DNA of 64,000 nucleotides from an uncultured Lachnospiraceae bacterium (GTDB lineage: Bacteria; Bacillota; Clostridia; Lachnospirales; Lachnospiraceae): NCBI GenBank assembly GCA_958428365.1, contig CAUAFT010000001.1:1-64000 (forward strand). Reading direction: 5' to 3'. Both the position numbers and the translations under genes were made by a program. Shown piece after piece: positions 42,862 through 52,070 of this stretch. The notes below the pieces were generated by a model. The model had not been told where the DNA came from, searched no databases, and was given only the letters and a program-made list of their open reading frames with translations. Position 1 is the stretch's first letter; every line of letters starts with the position of its first letter.

Positions 42862-44454
42862 TTACATCGTCAATCTGACGATCTCTCCATTTTTTTTCAT
42901 ATACTGACAGAAATTCTGCTCATCCTTGATCCGCATCTCCATATCGGAAACGGCGATCGTAACCCCGGAATAAATGGTTTTACGAATCTGAATCTTTGCT
43001 CCGTTAGCGAGCATCAGTTCCTTCTGTAACATAGCATACTCTGCCTTTAACGGTTCGATCTCATCCTTTTTTGCCTTATAGTCATAGGCGATCTTCTGTA
43101 CATACTCCATCCGCTCAGGAGGCAGTTTCTCTCCGCTCTGTAATTTTTTCATATAAGTAGCGAGGATGGTCTTGATCTTACCTAACTCTTCCCCCTCCTC
43201 GGCAATGATGGTCTTTAACTGCTGAAAGCGCTCCTTCTTATTCGGGTCGCTTCCCACCTCCACTCTTGTGTCCGATCCCATCTCGGAACCAATGGTCTGG
43301 GCCTCCACCAACGCCCCGGCACGAATCAGTCCTCCCGTGATAAATCCTTTCTTTCCGTTGGCATGTACCTCGCTGAAAGCAGAGACCCGACTGTGAAGAA
43401 TGGAATCCGTCTCAATGAATCCGCCGGAGGATACAATGGCATTCTCAATAAACTGACAGATAATATTTCCATCCGCCGTGAGCCTTCCCGTTCCCTTACC
43501 ATGGATTCCACGCTTTACAATGATCTGTCCGCCGGCTTCTAACTCGGCATCCTCCACCACGCCTTCCACGATAATATCTCCCTTTGCCTTCACGCAAAAA
43601 CCGCCTTTTACATTTCCGGCTATATGTACGTTCCCGTCATACTCCACATTTCCCACGGAGTTGTCCACATCTGCCGGGACTTCATAGACATCGGAGACAA
43701 ATACCTTTTCATTCACCAGACTGGCATGTCCCGTAACCTCGGAATAGATCTCCGTCCGATCCTCATTTGCCCGGATATTGTTGGCAAATTCCAGCGTCTT
43801 TTTCCGCACGGAACGGGGATTGATCTCATTGCCGTAGACGTCCGTTCCCGGCTTGCCCGGATCCTCCGGTATCAATCGCGCCAATATATCCCCGGCGTTT
43901 ACATGACTGATGGTATTGAGATCCCTGTAGTCCACGGAACCGTCCTCGTTTTTCTTCGGCTTCAGATTGAGATTGGTATTGAAAAAATACTCAATCTTAG
44001 CGTCGTGTCCGTGTTCCGGGGCTTTTCCCAATGCAAAAGTATAATCCTTGCAGTATTCCCGGTTTTTCAAAAATCCCTGAATGGCTCCCTGATCGATTCC
44101 GAACTTGATCTGATGGGCTTCCAGATCACCGACAATTTCAGCAGCATCCATCCATTTTCCTCCGGTTGCCGGTGGATAAAAACGGCAGTGCACCTTCATC
44201 TTATCCAGCGCCACGTTCACCAGCATAGTCTCATTGACATATAATTGTACCGGCGGTCCCACTAAGACCAGGGACTCCCTGTCCGTTAACTTTACCGCCG
44301 CATTCAACTGTTTTAAATCGTACTGATTTAACTGATGCAGATCCAGATAGTCCTGCAATTCCTTCAGATTTACCGGTTCTCCATGACTTTTGGGCGGATA
44401 GATCCTCACATAGATTCCGTCTTTTTTTTCCTCTAACTGAAAATAGCCATTCAT
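42862..44454 (-). CDS. fapA: FapA (DUF342) family protein
   Basis: The 530-residue protein has the DUF342 layout: an N-terminal domain, a glycine-rich beta-helix-like middle (YDGNVHIAGNVKGGFCVKAKGDI, VEDAELEAGGQIIVKRGIHG), and a C-terminal coiled coil (about 400-490). FapA proteins are encoded at the end of flagellar operons of Firmicutes. It lies directly after sigma-28, 13 bp downstream. Confidence 0.88.
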   Translation of the reverse strand: MNGYFQLEEKKDGIYVRIYPPKSHGEPVNLKELQDYLDLHQLNQYDLKQLNAAVKLTDRESLVLVGPPVQLYVNETMLVNVALDKMKVHCRFYPPATGGKWMDAAEIVGDLEAHQIKFGIDQGAIQGFLKNREYCKDYTFALGKAPEHGHDAKIEYFFNTNLNLKPKKNEDGSVDYRDLNTISHVNAGDILARLIPEDPGKPGTDVYGNEINPRSVRKKTLEFANNIRANEDRTEIYSEVTGHASLVNEKVFVSDVYEVPADVDNSVGNVEYDGNVHIAGNVKGGFCVKAKGDIIVEGVVEDAELEAGGQIIVKRGIHGKGTGRLTADGNIICQFIENAIVSSGGFIETDSILHSRVSAFSEVHANGKKGFITGGLIRAGALVEAQTIGSEMGSDTRVEVGSDPNKKERFQQLKTIIAEEGEELGKIKTILATYMKKLQSGEKLPPERMEYVQKIAYDYKAKKDEIEPLKAEYAMLQKELMLANGAKIQIRKTIYSGVTIAVSDMEMRIKDEQNFCQYMKKNGEIVRLTM

Positions 44455-44467
44455 AGCAATTCCCCCA

Positions 44468-45232
44468 TCACTCTGTCAGTATATTCATATACGGTCCCAT
44501 TTTCTTTTTCATCTTCTGCAACGCCTTCGTATGAAGCTGGGAGATCCGGGATTCCGATACCTCCAGCACCCTGCTGATCTCCTTCAAGGTCAAATCTTCA
44601 TAATAATATAACAGAATCACTTTCTTCTCTTTTTCCGTCAATATCTCCAATGCCTCTTCCAGCATCTTCTTTAATTCTTCTTCCTCTAAGACACTCTCCG
44701 GCTGTGCGAAGTGGGAATTGCCCCTCGCATCCATCACCGGTTCCGTTCCTGATTCTACGAACTCGTTTAAAGAGACGACATTGGTTACCTTCAACTGAGA
44801 CTGCCAGTTCAAAAGCTCCTCCTCACTGACACCCAGCTCTGAAGCCAGCATCTCATCCGTGGGATTCTGCCCGGTTCTCGCTTCCAGGTTTTTGATCGCC
44901 TCGTCAATCTTTTTCTGTTTCTGACGGACAGTCCTCGGAATCCAATCCATCTTTCGGATCTGATCCAGAATAGATCCTCGGATCCTGAGACTCGCATAAG
45001 TCTCAAACTTTACATCCTTCTCCATATCGAATTTATCAATCGCATCGATCAATCCAAAAATCCCGTAGCTGACCAGATCATCATATTCTACGTTCCCCCC
45101 CAGGTACATACTGAGCCTGCCCGCCACAATTTTTACCAACGGCGCATACTCAAGGATGATCTGCTCCCGCAATTCCGGGGTTGGATTCTTCCTGTACTTT
45201 TCCCAAATCTTTTGTCTGTCGACTGGTTTCAT
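44468..45232 (-). CDS. fliA: RNA polymerase sigma-28 factor for flagellar genes
   Basis: The 254-residue sigma factor of the FliA/WhiG/SigD type has region 2 (VKIVAGRLSMYLGGNVEYDD...SYGIFGLIDAIDKF, ETYASLRIRGSILDQIRKMD), region 3 (WIPRTVRQKQKKIDEAI) and region 4 (LTLKEISRVLEVSESRISQL). It directs late flagellar and chemotaxis genes. Being inside the fla/che operon, its amount rises with operon expression, as for sigD in Bacillus. No FlgM is encoded in this window. Confidence 0.94.
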   Translation of the reverse strand: MKPVDRQKIWEKYRKNPTPELREQIILEYAPLVKIVAGRLSMYLGGNVEYDDLVSYGIFGLIDAIDKFDMEKDVKFETYASLRIRGSILDQIRKMDWIPRTVRQKQKKIDEAIKNLEARTGQNPTDEMLASELGVSEEELLNWQSQLKVTNVVSLNEFVESGTEPVMDARGNSHFAQPESVLEEEELKKMLEEALEILTEKEKKVILLYYYEDLTLKEISRVLEVSESRISQLHTKALQKMKKKMGPYMNILTE

Positions 45233-45251
45233 AAAAAGCCCCCATGCTTAA

Positions 45252-45572
45252 CTAGACTTCGACATTCTCTTCCTGCTCCTGCCCGTTCTTAAGTTCCTCT
45301 TCTTCCGGTCCTTCTTCCGATTTTTCCTCCGGCTGTTCCGGGGAAGCATCCTGTTCTCCCTCTTGTTCCTCCGCTTCCGGCTCCTCTTCCATCGCCTTAA
45401 AATTCCGGTCCAGGATCACCTTGATCACGACCCCGAATATATAAAAAACGATCAACACCAGGAGAAGCGTTTTTGTAAAAGAATTTAGTTCCATATGCGT
45501 ATAAATTGCTATCACACAGGTAACAAATCCTGCGATCAGCATGACGATCGCGGGAATCGGCTTTGTCTTCAT
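45252..45572 (-). CDS. Small two-TM membrane protein in the flagellar operon
   Basis: The 106-residue product has two membrane segments (about 6-25 and 33-53), then a strongly acidic cytoplasmic tail of about 50 residues (EEEPEAEEQEGEQ). It lies between cheD and fliA in the position where other Lachnospiraceae-type operons also have a small membrane protein. No family is recognised. Confidence 0.65.
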   Translation of the reverse strand: MKTKPIPAIVMLIAGFVTCVIAIYTHMELNSFTKTLLLVLIVFYIFGVVIKVILDRNFKAMEEEPEAEEQEGEQDASPEQPEEKSEEGPEEEELKNGQEQEENVEV

Positions 45573-45592
45573 TTTATACTCCTCATATCCTG

Positions 45593-46078
45593 TTAAATAA
45601 TCTTATTCTCTTTTCCCACCGATTTGATAAGAAAATCCCCGGTATTACAGTCCAGGACCACTGTACGTCCGTAATTCAGCCCCGTATCCTCTGCCACAAG
45701 GCGAATCCCCAGTTCTTTTAACTTTTTCTTAGATGCTTCCGCATTTTTCGCTCCGATATTTCCTACCTCAGACAGACCGCTCACTTCGAACATTTTGGCA
45801 CCGCCGGCTATCTTTGCCACAAGCCTCGCCTTAGAAGCCCCTGCCGCCGTCACTTTTCTGATCAGTTCTTCTATCCCCGTATCCGCAAACTTTGCGATAT
45901 TCGAATTATTTTTCATCTTTGTGCTGTCCGGCAACATGATATGGGCAAGTCCTCCGATTTTTGTAACCGGATCATAGACCGCGATCCCGATGCATGAACC
46001 GAGTCCCAAGGTAGTAATCGCATCCGGAGCCTTACATATATTCAAATCCGCCATTCCGACCTTTATCGTAGCTCCCAT
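45593..46078 (-). CDS. cheD: Chemoreceptor glutamine deamidase CheD
   Basis: CheD deamidates chemoreceptors and binds CheC. Cys in LGLGSCIGIAVYD and His in GGLAHIMLPDS form the expected catalytic pair, followed by the conserved KIAGGAKMF and GRTVVLDCNTGD. The 161-residue length is typical. It follows cheC by 20 bp, forming the usual pair for receptor adaptation. Confidence 0.93.
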   Translation of the reverse strand: MGATIKVGMADLNICKAPDAITTLGLGSCIGIAVYDPVTKIGGLAHIMLPDSTKMKNNSNIAKFADTGIEELIRKVTAAGASKARLVAKIAGGAKMFEVSGLSEVGNIGAKNAEASKKKLKELGIRLVAEDTGLNYGRTVVLDCNTGDFLIKSVGKENKII

Positions 46079-46098
46079 GTATTACTTCTCCTTATATT

Positions 46099-46719
46099 TT
46101 ATAATGCAATTCCAAGTGATGTCAGAATCTTATCGTAGGAATCCAACTCCGGTAAGAGAATAAAGTATCCCTCGATCATCACATCGTCCCCAAATTCCGT
46201 TTCGATCAAAAGAGCATTGTCTCCATACTGTCCAAACATACATGCCGGCACACTCAATATCGCCGCCGCCATATCGATCGCCACATAGGGTACCGTCGGT
46301 GAGATGGTGAGATTGGTCATACTGGACAACGCTGAGAGATAGGATCCTGCGATAATGTTTCCAATCTCTTTGATGGCAGACAGATCCATCTCGGTAAACT
46401 CTTCCCTGTAATCCGGGTCTCTTCCCATCAGACGGTTGACCAGATAATGGGCAGCATCCACCTTCATCAAAAACATCATACTGCCTTCTACGTCCTGCTC
46501 CAGACCCAGATAAATTCCTACAATCGTCTCCTCTTCCTCAGAAATCGCAGAACCAAATTCCTGGAAGGAAAGCAGCTCCACCTTCGGAACCTTCATGTCC
46601 AGACGCAGATCCAGCATGCTGGCAATCGCCGTGGTGGCATTTCCAGAACCGATATTTCCAATTTCCTTTAAGACATCCATGTAGAGTTCGTTCACTTCTT
46701 CAAAACTAAATTTTCCCAT
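46099..46719 (-). CDS. cheC: CheY-P phosphatase CheC
   Basis: ATG 46719 lies behind GGAGGCAGC. The 206-residue protein has the two CheC active-site motifs (LKEIGNIGSGNATTAIASM and KEIGNIIAGSYLSALSSM), each with the Glu-x2-Asn pattern that dephosphorylates CheY-P. It works with CheD in adaptation. Confidence 0.93.
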   Translation of the reverse strand: MGKFSFEEVNELYMDVLKEIGNIGSGNATTAIASMLDLRLDMKVPKVELLSFQEFGSAISEEEETIVGIYLGLEQDVEGSMMFLMKVDAAHYLVNRLMGRDPDYREEFTEMDLSAIKEIGNIIAGSYLSALSSMTNLTISPTVPYVAIDMAAAILSVPACMFGQYGDNALLIETEFGDDVMIEGYFILLPELDSYDKILTSLGIAL

Positions 46720-46783
46720 GCTGCCTCCTGTCATTTCTATTTATAAAGATTGGATATAGCAGGCGCTATATCCAATCCCTCCG

Positions 46784-47248
46784 TTATGAGTTCTCTTCTT
46801 CTTCTATCACACTGTTGATATTGAACAGGGAGATCAGATCCTCTCCGTTCTTACCGATACCGTTGATGAAGGTACTCTTCACATCCTTTGGATTATGCTT
46901 TACATTGTCGATCTCATCTACACTCAGAGTAACCACCTCTTTGACTTCATCCACGATAATTCCCAGCACCTCCTGCTGTTCCATCTTCAGAATGATGATA
47001 CGGCTGGTATTCGTGAATACATCATCCTCCAGTCCCATCTTCAATCTGAGGCTCATCACCGGAATGACCTCTCCACGGAGGTTGATGACTCCCTTAAAAT
47101 AGGGCTGTGCCTTTGGAACTCTTGTGATCTTCTGCATACGCACGATATTGTCCACATATCTGATATCAATTCCATACTGTTCATTACCAAAAGTGACCAC
47201 AATATACTGTTTTCTGTCCTCTTCCATTGCTTCTAACTTAGCTGCCAT
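46784..47248 (-). CDS. cheW: Chemotaxis coupling protein CheW
   Basis: The 154-residue protein is a single CheW domain (QYIVVTFGNEQYGIDIRYVD, FKGVINLRGEVIPVMSLRLK, LGIIVDEVKEVVTL). It couples receptors to CheA. It lies 16 bp downstream of cheA. Confidence 0.95.
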   Translation of the reverse strand: MAAKLEAMEEDRKQYIVVTFGNEQYGIDIRYVDNIVRMQKITRVPKAQPYFKGVINLRGEVIPVMSLRLKMGLEDDVFTNTSRIIILKMEQQEVLGIIVDEVKEVVTLSVDEIDNVKHNPKDVKSTFINGIGKNGEDLISLFNINSVIEEEENS

Positions 47249-47264
47249 CGCAAAACCCCTCCTC

Positions 47265-49367
47265 TTACATTAATGTATTGACGTCCAGAATCAATGCAAC
47301 TTCGCCGTCGCCGAGGATGGTTGCACCGCTGATCAATTTCGTCGTGCTGATATATGCTCCAAGAGACTTGATAACGATCTCCTGCTGACCGATCAGATTG
47401 TCAATAATCAGTCCCGCGCACTTATCGCCTTTCTGAACAATGACAACCGTTAAGTTCTCATCATCCTCCACCGGATCAAAATCCAGCTCCTGATCCATAC
47501 GGATCAACGGAATGACCTCTCCACGGATATGTATTACTTCTTTGGATTCCACATACTTGATATCGCTTGTGGAAATATATTCAATGGTCTGGATGGACGC
47601 CAGAGCGATCGCATATTTCTCATCCCGGATCTCCACCATGAGAGCCTGGATGATCGCCAGGGTCAACGGAAGTCTTACGATGAATTTGCTTCCCTCACCC
47701 AGTACGGAACGCACTTCCACGTCACCGCCCAGAGCCTCAATATTGGATTTTACAACATCCAGTCCAACGCCTCGTCCTGAGATATCGGAGATCTTCTTTG
47801 CCATGGAAAAGCTCGGCATAAACAGGAAATCAATGATTTCTTTCTGTGTCAGCTGTTCTGCCCCTTCCTGCGTTACCAGACCTCTCTCGATGGCTTTCTC
47901 TTTTACTTTCTCTGTATCAATACCATTACCATCATCGCCGACCTCAATGATAACGTTATTACCTTCCTGGAACGCTTTCAGGAAGATCGTTCCAACTTCG
48001 CTCTTTCCGCGTTCTTTACGAAGCTCTGCGCTCTCCAGACCGTGGTCTGCGGAGTTGCGAAGCAGATGCTGAAGCGGATCTCCCAACTGGTCTACCACTG
48101 TTCTGTCCAGCTCCGTATCCTCACCGGTCATGACCAGCTCCATCTTCTTATTCAATGTCTTGGAGAGATCCCGAATCATACGCGGGAATTTGTTTACCAC
48201 ACTCTCGATCGGTACCATTCGCACCTTCATAACGGATTCATGAAGACTTGTAGTGATCCGCTCCAGATATTCGATCTGGTCATAAAAGTTCTCGCTGCGG
48301 TCCGCCCCATCCTCTGAAGCCTCTCCGATCGCCACAAGACTGTTCTTGGCAATAATCAGCTCGCTGACCTGATTCATCAGAGAATCCAGCTTCTCGATAT
48401 CGACACGGATCGTCCGGTTTGTCACCGGTTTTGCTCCCGCCTTTCCTTTTCCAGCCGGAGCTTTCTTCTCTTTCTTTGTCTCAGCCGGGACTGTCTCCTG
48501 CGCCTCTTCCTGCTTTGCCTCCACAACGGCTGTTTCCTCTTCCTGCGGCGCTTCCTCCGTATTGTCCTCGAAGGCTGCGTCCTGAACCAGTTCTCCGGTT
48601 ACGGACTCCACTTCTGATACGGCTTTTGCCGCCGCCTTGATTTTTTCAAGATCGCTCTCCTCCGTATCCAGGAAGAAAGAGAACTCTAAATCAAACTTCT
48701 CGTCCTCAATATCCTGGGAAGATGGTCTGTAGACAATGATCTGTCCAAAATCTTCCACTGCCTTAAATACCAGAAAAGCACGAGCCGCTTTCAGCAGACA
48801 TTCCTTCTGGATCGATACGGTCATAGCATAGACCTTATGTCCAGCGTCCTGTGCCGCCTTAATATCGTCCTTCTCTTTATTATTCAGCTCAAAATCCAGA
48901 TAATTTCCGGCAGATGTCGCACCTGTCTCCGGGGATTCCTCTGCCTTTGGAACCTCCTCTTTTACCGTTACTCCCTCTGCTGTTCCCGCCTCCAGAATGG
49001 CGTTCAGCTCTTTGATAATGGCTTCGTTATCGTTCGTTCCTTCATCCGAGGTAGCTTTGATATTTTCCAGATACTCGCTGATGGCGTCCAGGCAGTCAAA
49101 CATTACGTCGATCAGTGCGCTGGTCACCTTCATATGGTCGCTTCGCACTTCCTGAAAAAGATTTTCCATGTCATGGGTCAGATGCTGCATCCTTTTGAAT
49201 CCCATGGTTCCTGCCATTCCTTTTAAAGAATGGGCTGCCCGAAACAGCTCGTTGATGACGTCTTTATCCTCCGGCTCCTTTTCCAGAGTCATAATGCCGT
49301 CGTTCAGATTCTGTAAATGTTCACTGGTCTCATCAATAAAAATTTCAAGGTATTGGCTTACATCCAT
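47265..49367 (-). CDS. cheA: Chemotaxis histidine kinase CheA
   Basis: The 700-residue kinase has P1 with the phospho-His in LFRAAHSLKGMAGTMGF, a CheY/CheB-binding P2-like region (about 165-260), a Glu/Ala-rich linker, and the P3 dimerisation helices (NRTIRVDIEKLDSLMNQVSE). P4 ATPase boxes follow (LLRNSADHGLE, VGDDGNGID, SGRGVGLDVV), then the P5 CheW-like end. It phosphorylates CheY and CheB, both encoded in this operon. Confidence 0.96.
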   Translation of the reverse strand: MDVSQYLEIFIDETSEHLQNLNDGIMTLEKEPEDKDVINELFRAAHSLKGMAGTMGFKRMQHLTHDMENLFQEVRSDHMKVTSALIDVMFDCLDAISEYLENIKATSDEGTNDNEAIIKELNAILEAGTAEGVTVKEEVPKAEESPETGATSAGNYLDFELNNKEKDDIKAAQDAGHKVYAMTVSIQKECLLKAARAFLVFKAVEDFGQIIVYRPSSQDIEDEKFDLEFSFFLDTEESDLEKIKAAAKAVSEVESVTGELVQDAAFEDNTEEAPQEEETAVVEAKQEEAQETVPAETKKEKKAPAGKGKAGAKPVTNRTIRVDIEKLDSLMNQVSELIIAKNSLVAIGEASEDGADRSENFYDQIEYLERITTSLHESVMKVRMVPIESVVNKFPRMIRDLSKTLNKKMELVMTGEDTELDRTVVDQLGDPLQHLLRNSADHGLESAELRKERGKSEVGTIFLKAFQEGNNVIIEVGDDGNGIDTEKVKEKAIERGLVTQEGAEQLTQKEIIDFLFMPSFSMAKKISDISGRGVGLDVVKSNIEALGGDVEVRSVLGEGSKFIVRLPLTLAIIQALMVEIRDEKYAIALASIQTIEYISTSDIKYVESKEVIHIRGEVIPLIRMDQELDFDPVEDDENLTVVIVQKGDKCAGLIIDNLIGQQEIVIKSLGAYISTTKLISGATILGDGEVALILDVNTLM

Positions 49368-49368
49368 A

Positions 49369-50430
49369 TTACTTTACCCCCACATTCTTAATAATCTCTT
49401 GTGCAACTTCATTCAAAGGAACTATCTCATCAGCCGCCTTGGCAGTCACCACTGCTTTCGGCATTCCATAGACAACGCAGGTCTCTGCATTCTGTACGAT
49501 GGTATGTACCGGCTTCTTTTTTCCCAGTTCTAAAATCCCCTGGGTTCCGTCTGCCCCCATTCCTGTGAGTACCACGCAGATCACTTCATCATAGCCGCAG
49601 TCTGCAAGGGATTGATAGGTCAGGTTCGCACATGGTTTCAGTCCTCCTATCGCCGGGGCGTCGCTCAATGCGATCTTATGACCTCCGCCGGGAGCCCTCT
49701 TCACCAGCATATGTTTTCCTCCGGGAGCCACATAGACCGTTCCATCCTGCAAAAGATCGCCTTCCTCGGCTTCCTTGACTCTGACCTTGCTGATCTCATT
49801 CAATCTCTGTGCCATCGTCTTTGTGAATCCCACCGGCATATGCTGTACCAGAACCATCGGCGCCTTCATATCCTTTGGCAAAAATGGAATGACACTCTGC
49901 AATGCCTTGGGACCTCCGGTGGAACATGCAAGAGCTACAAGTTTTTTTCCTCCTGTGCTTTTTTTCAGAGCAGGCTGTGCTCTTCGCAATGCTGACGCTT
50001 TCTCCGCCGCCGGAGAATGTTCCATACTCTGCTTCGGATCCAGTACTGCCCTTAAGACTCCTAAGAGCTGGTCCCTAAATGCATTTCCCTTCGCCTCAAT
50101 GATATTTCCGGGCTTCGGCACGAAATCCACCGCGCCTCTCTCCATCGCCAAAAGCGTTGTCTGGGCATCCTTCGTGGTCAGCGTACTCACCATAATGACC
50201 GTGGCTTTGATCTTCTCTGCCTGCAATCTTTCCAGCAGCTCCAGCCCGTCCATCTTCGGCATGTTGACATCCAGGATCACCGCATCATAACCGACAGATT
50301 TTATTTTTTCATATGCTTCCAAACCATCCTTGCAGACATCCTCTGCCTGAAATAGTTCATCTGAATTAATTATATCACAGATCACCCTTCTCATAAGTGC
50401 AGAGTCATCTACAACTAAAATATTTTTCAT
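49369..50430 (-). CDS. cheB: Chemotaxis methylesterase/response regulator CheB
   Basis: The 353-residue protein has a receiver domain (phospho-Asp in AVILDVNMPKMDGLEL) and a methylesterase domain with Ser in ACSTGGPKAL, His in VQHMPVGFT and Asp in TGMGADGTQG. It removes methyl groups from receptors. It ends 1 bp before cheA. Confidence 0.95.
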   Translation of the reverse strand: MKNILVVDDSALMRRVICDIINSDELFQAEDVCKDGLEAYEKIKSVGYDAVILDVNMPKMDGLELLERLQAEKIKATVIMVSTLTTKDAQTTLLAMERGAVDFVPKPGNIIEAKGNAFRDQLLGVLRAVLDPKQSMEHSPAAEKASALRRAQPALKKSTGGKKLVALACSTGGPKALQSVIPFLPKDMKAPMVLVQHMPVGFTKTMAQRLNEISKVRVKEAEEGDLLQDGTVYVAPGGKHMLVKRAPGGGHKIALSDAPAIGGLKPCANLTYQSLADCGYDEVICVVLTGMGADGTQGILELGKKKPVHTIVQNAETCVVYGMPKAVVTAKAADEIVPLNEVAQEIIKNVGVK

Positions 50431-51183
50431 CTAATCACCTATTTCATGTTTGCGTTTGCGGCGTTCCTCCTCAAAGATGTAGCGTATAATATCCTCCCGC
50501 ACCTTATTGTCCTTCATAACAAATTCAATTCTGGTTTCGTATCTCGGCTCACGGCTTTCCAGCTTTCTCCAGGAGACGATCCTGCCCTTGATGCAGTATT
50601 CCTTGTTCATGTTCTCCGTGATCAGTTGCAATTCCATCAGCACATATTGATTATTCTCAAACTGCTCCTCTGAGACGAATCTTGCTCCGCCGCCGCTGAT
50701 GTCCAGGATCGTCGCCACCTTCTCCGTTTCCTCCGGCGCCTCCTCCTGAATCATCTCCAGGATCTGATCCGTGTCATCCATCTTGGAGAGATCCCCTGCG
50801 ATTCGATAATATTTCATATCCATAATACACGGAAAACGGTAGTACTCTCTTCTTTGCAGCTTACCGAGCTGGGTCTTCAACTCGATCTTCAACATATAGA
50901 TATTGTTGGTTTTGAACCGCTCCTTGACCTGTCCCACACCCCGGAAAAGATTTTTTCCCGCGTAGAACACAAACTCAAAGCGTACTCCCAGATGCAGGAG
51001 CACATATTTGCCCTCCTCCAGCGGCATTGAGATATCAATATCGCCATTTTCATGGATTTCCTGTATCATACTCTTATAAACATGAGGCACCTCCCCTGTA
51101 ATCCCCTGCTGTTCAATCTGTTGTACCGGTCTGATCTCCACCTTGTCGCCCGGATGCAAAATATTTGAAACCATCTTCTCCAC
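50431..51183 (-). CDS. YcgR-like flagellar brake protein (YcgR_2 + PilZ)
   Basis: The 250-residue product has an N-terminal YcgR-type domain (about 10-105) and a C-terminal PilZ domain. The c-di-GMP site is visible as LQRREYYRFPC and DISGGGARFVS. It ends at the base before cheB starts, so it is tightly coupled to the operon. By family it would slow the motor when c-di-GMP is high. It is the second PilZ protein of the window. Confidence 0.88.
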   Translation of the reverse strand: MEKMVSNILHPGDKVEIRPVQQIEQQGITGEVPHVYKSMIQEIHENGDIDISMPLEEGKYVLLHLGVRFEFVFYAGKNLFRGVGQVKERFKTNNIYMLKIELKTQLGKLQRREYYRFPCIMDMKYYRIAGDLSKMDDTDQILEMIQEEAPEETEKVATILDISGGGARFVSEEQFENNQYVLMELQLITENMNKEYCIKGRIVSWRKLESREPRYETRIEFVMKDNKVREDIIRYIFEEERRKRKHEIGD

Positions 51184-51188
51184 CTCAA

Positions 51189-52067
51189 TTAGATTTTTTT
51201 ATACAAAATATTTGTAAAAAGCTGAGAAAAGCCTTTTCTCATCACAAACTCATTCTGCTCATTGTTCACAAGATTCTTTGCCAATACCTCAAATGCCCTG
51301 GAAATATTGGCGTCCGGCGCCACCAACGATATGGTCTTCTGCTGTCTCACCGCCCGTTCAATGCTTCCATCCTGTGGGATCATTCCGAAATAGTTCAGAC
51401 TTCCGTTTAAGAACTGGGACACCACAGATTCCAGCTTTTCATAGACCGCCTGTCCTTCCCTGGTGCTGTTGACCTTGTTGGCGACCACATTGATTCGGAT
51501 CCCATTTTTGATAAATCCCGGATTCCGGTACAACGCCTTTAACAGGGAATAGGAGTCCGTCAGGGAACTTGGCTCCGGCGTCGTCACCAGGATCACCTCC
51601 GGGCTGGCAATGACAAATTCCAGCACGCTGTCCGCCACTCCCGCTCCGGTATCCACCAGGATCACATCCGCAAGCTCATCCAGCTTAGAAAGGCTGTGTA
51701 CCAGATAAGAGATCTGATCCTTGGTCAGGTTGTTCATAGTGGTGATTCCGGAACCTCCAGAGATAAACCCGATCTCCATGGGGCCCTCTGTGATGATCTC
51801 CTTAATATCCCTTCCCTGATAGATCAGATCGCTCAGGTTATATTTTGGAATGGCTCCAAACATAACCTCCACATTGGCAAGACCCAGGTCCGCATCAAAA
51901 ATAATCACTCTTTTTCCTAATTTTCGCAGTTGAACTGCCAGATTCACGGCAACGCTTGATTTGCCGACTCCTCCCTTACCACTGGTGATCGTAATAACCC
52001 TGGCTTTCGGCACGTTCTTTTGATTCTGCAATTTAATCACATTTCTGATTCCTTCTGCCTGATCCAT
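51189..52067 (-). CDS. flhG: Flagellar number regulator FlhG (MinD/ParA-type ATPase)
   Basis: The 292-residue ATPase has the deviant Walker A TITSGKGGVGKSSVAVNLA, FDADLGLANVEVMFG and LVDTGAGVADSVLEF. It starts with MDQAEGIRNVI, the DQAxxLR-type motif that stimulates the FlhF GTPase. It follows flhF by 3 bp. The pair sets number and place of flagella. Confidence 0.94.
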   Translation of the reverse strand: MDQAEGIRNVIKLQNQKNVPKARVITITSGKGGVGKSSVAVNLAVQLRKLGKRVIIFDADLGLANVEVMFGAIPKYNLSDLIYQGRDIKEIITEGPMEIGFISGGSGITTMNNLTKDQISYLVHSLSKLDELADVILVDTGAGVADSVLEFVIASPEVILVTTPEPSSLTDSYSLLKALYRNPGFIKNGIRINVVANKVNSTREGQAVYEKLESVVSQFLNGSLNYFGMIPQDGSIERAVRQQKTISLVAPDANISRAFEVLAKNLVNNEQNEFVMRKGFSQLFTNILYKKI

Positions 52068-52070
52068 GGA

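Noticed and set aside
48419..48640. Proline/leucine-rich plus-strand frame inside cheA
   Set aside because: It is the antisense of the Glu/Ala-rich CheA linker; long antisense frames of this kind occur opposite many genes in this window.
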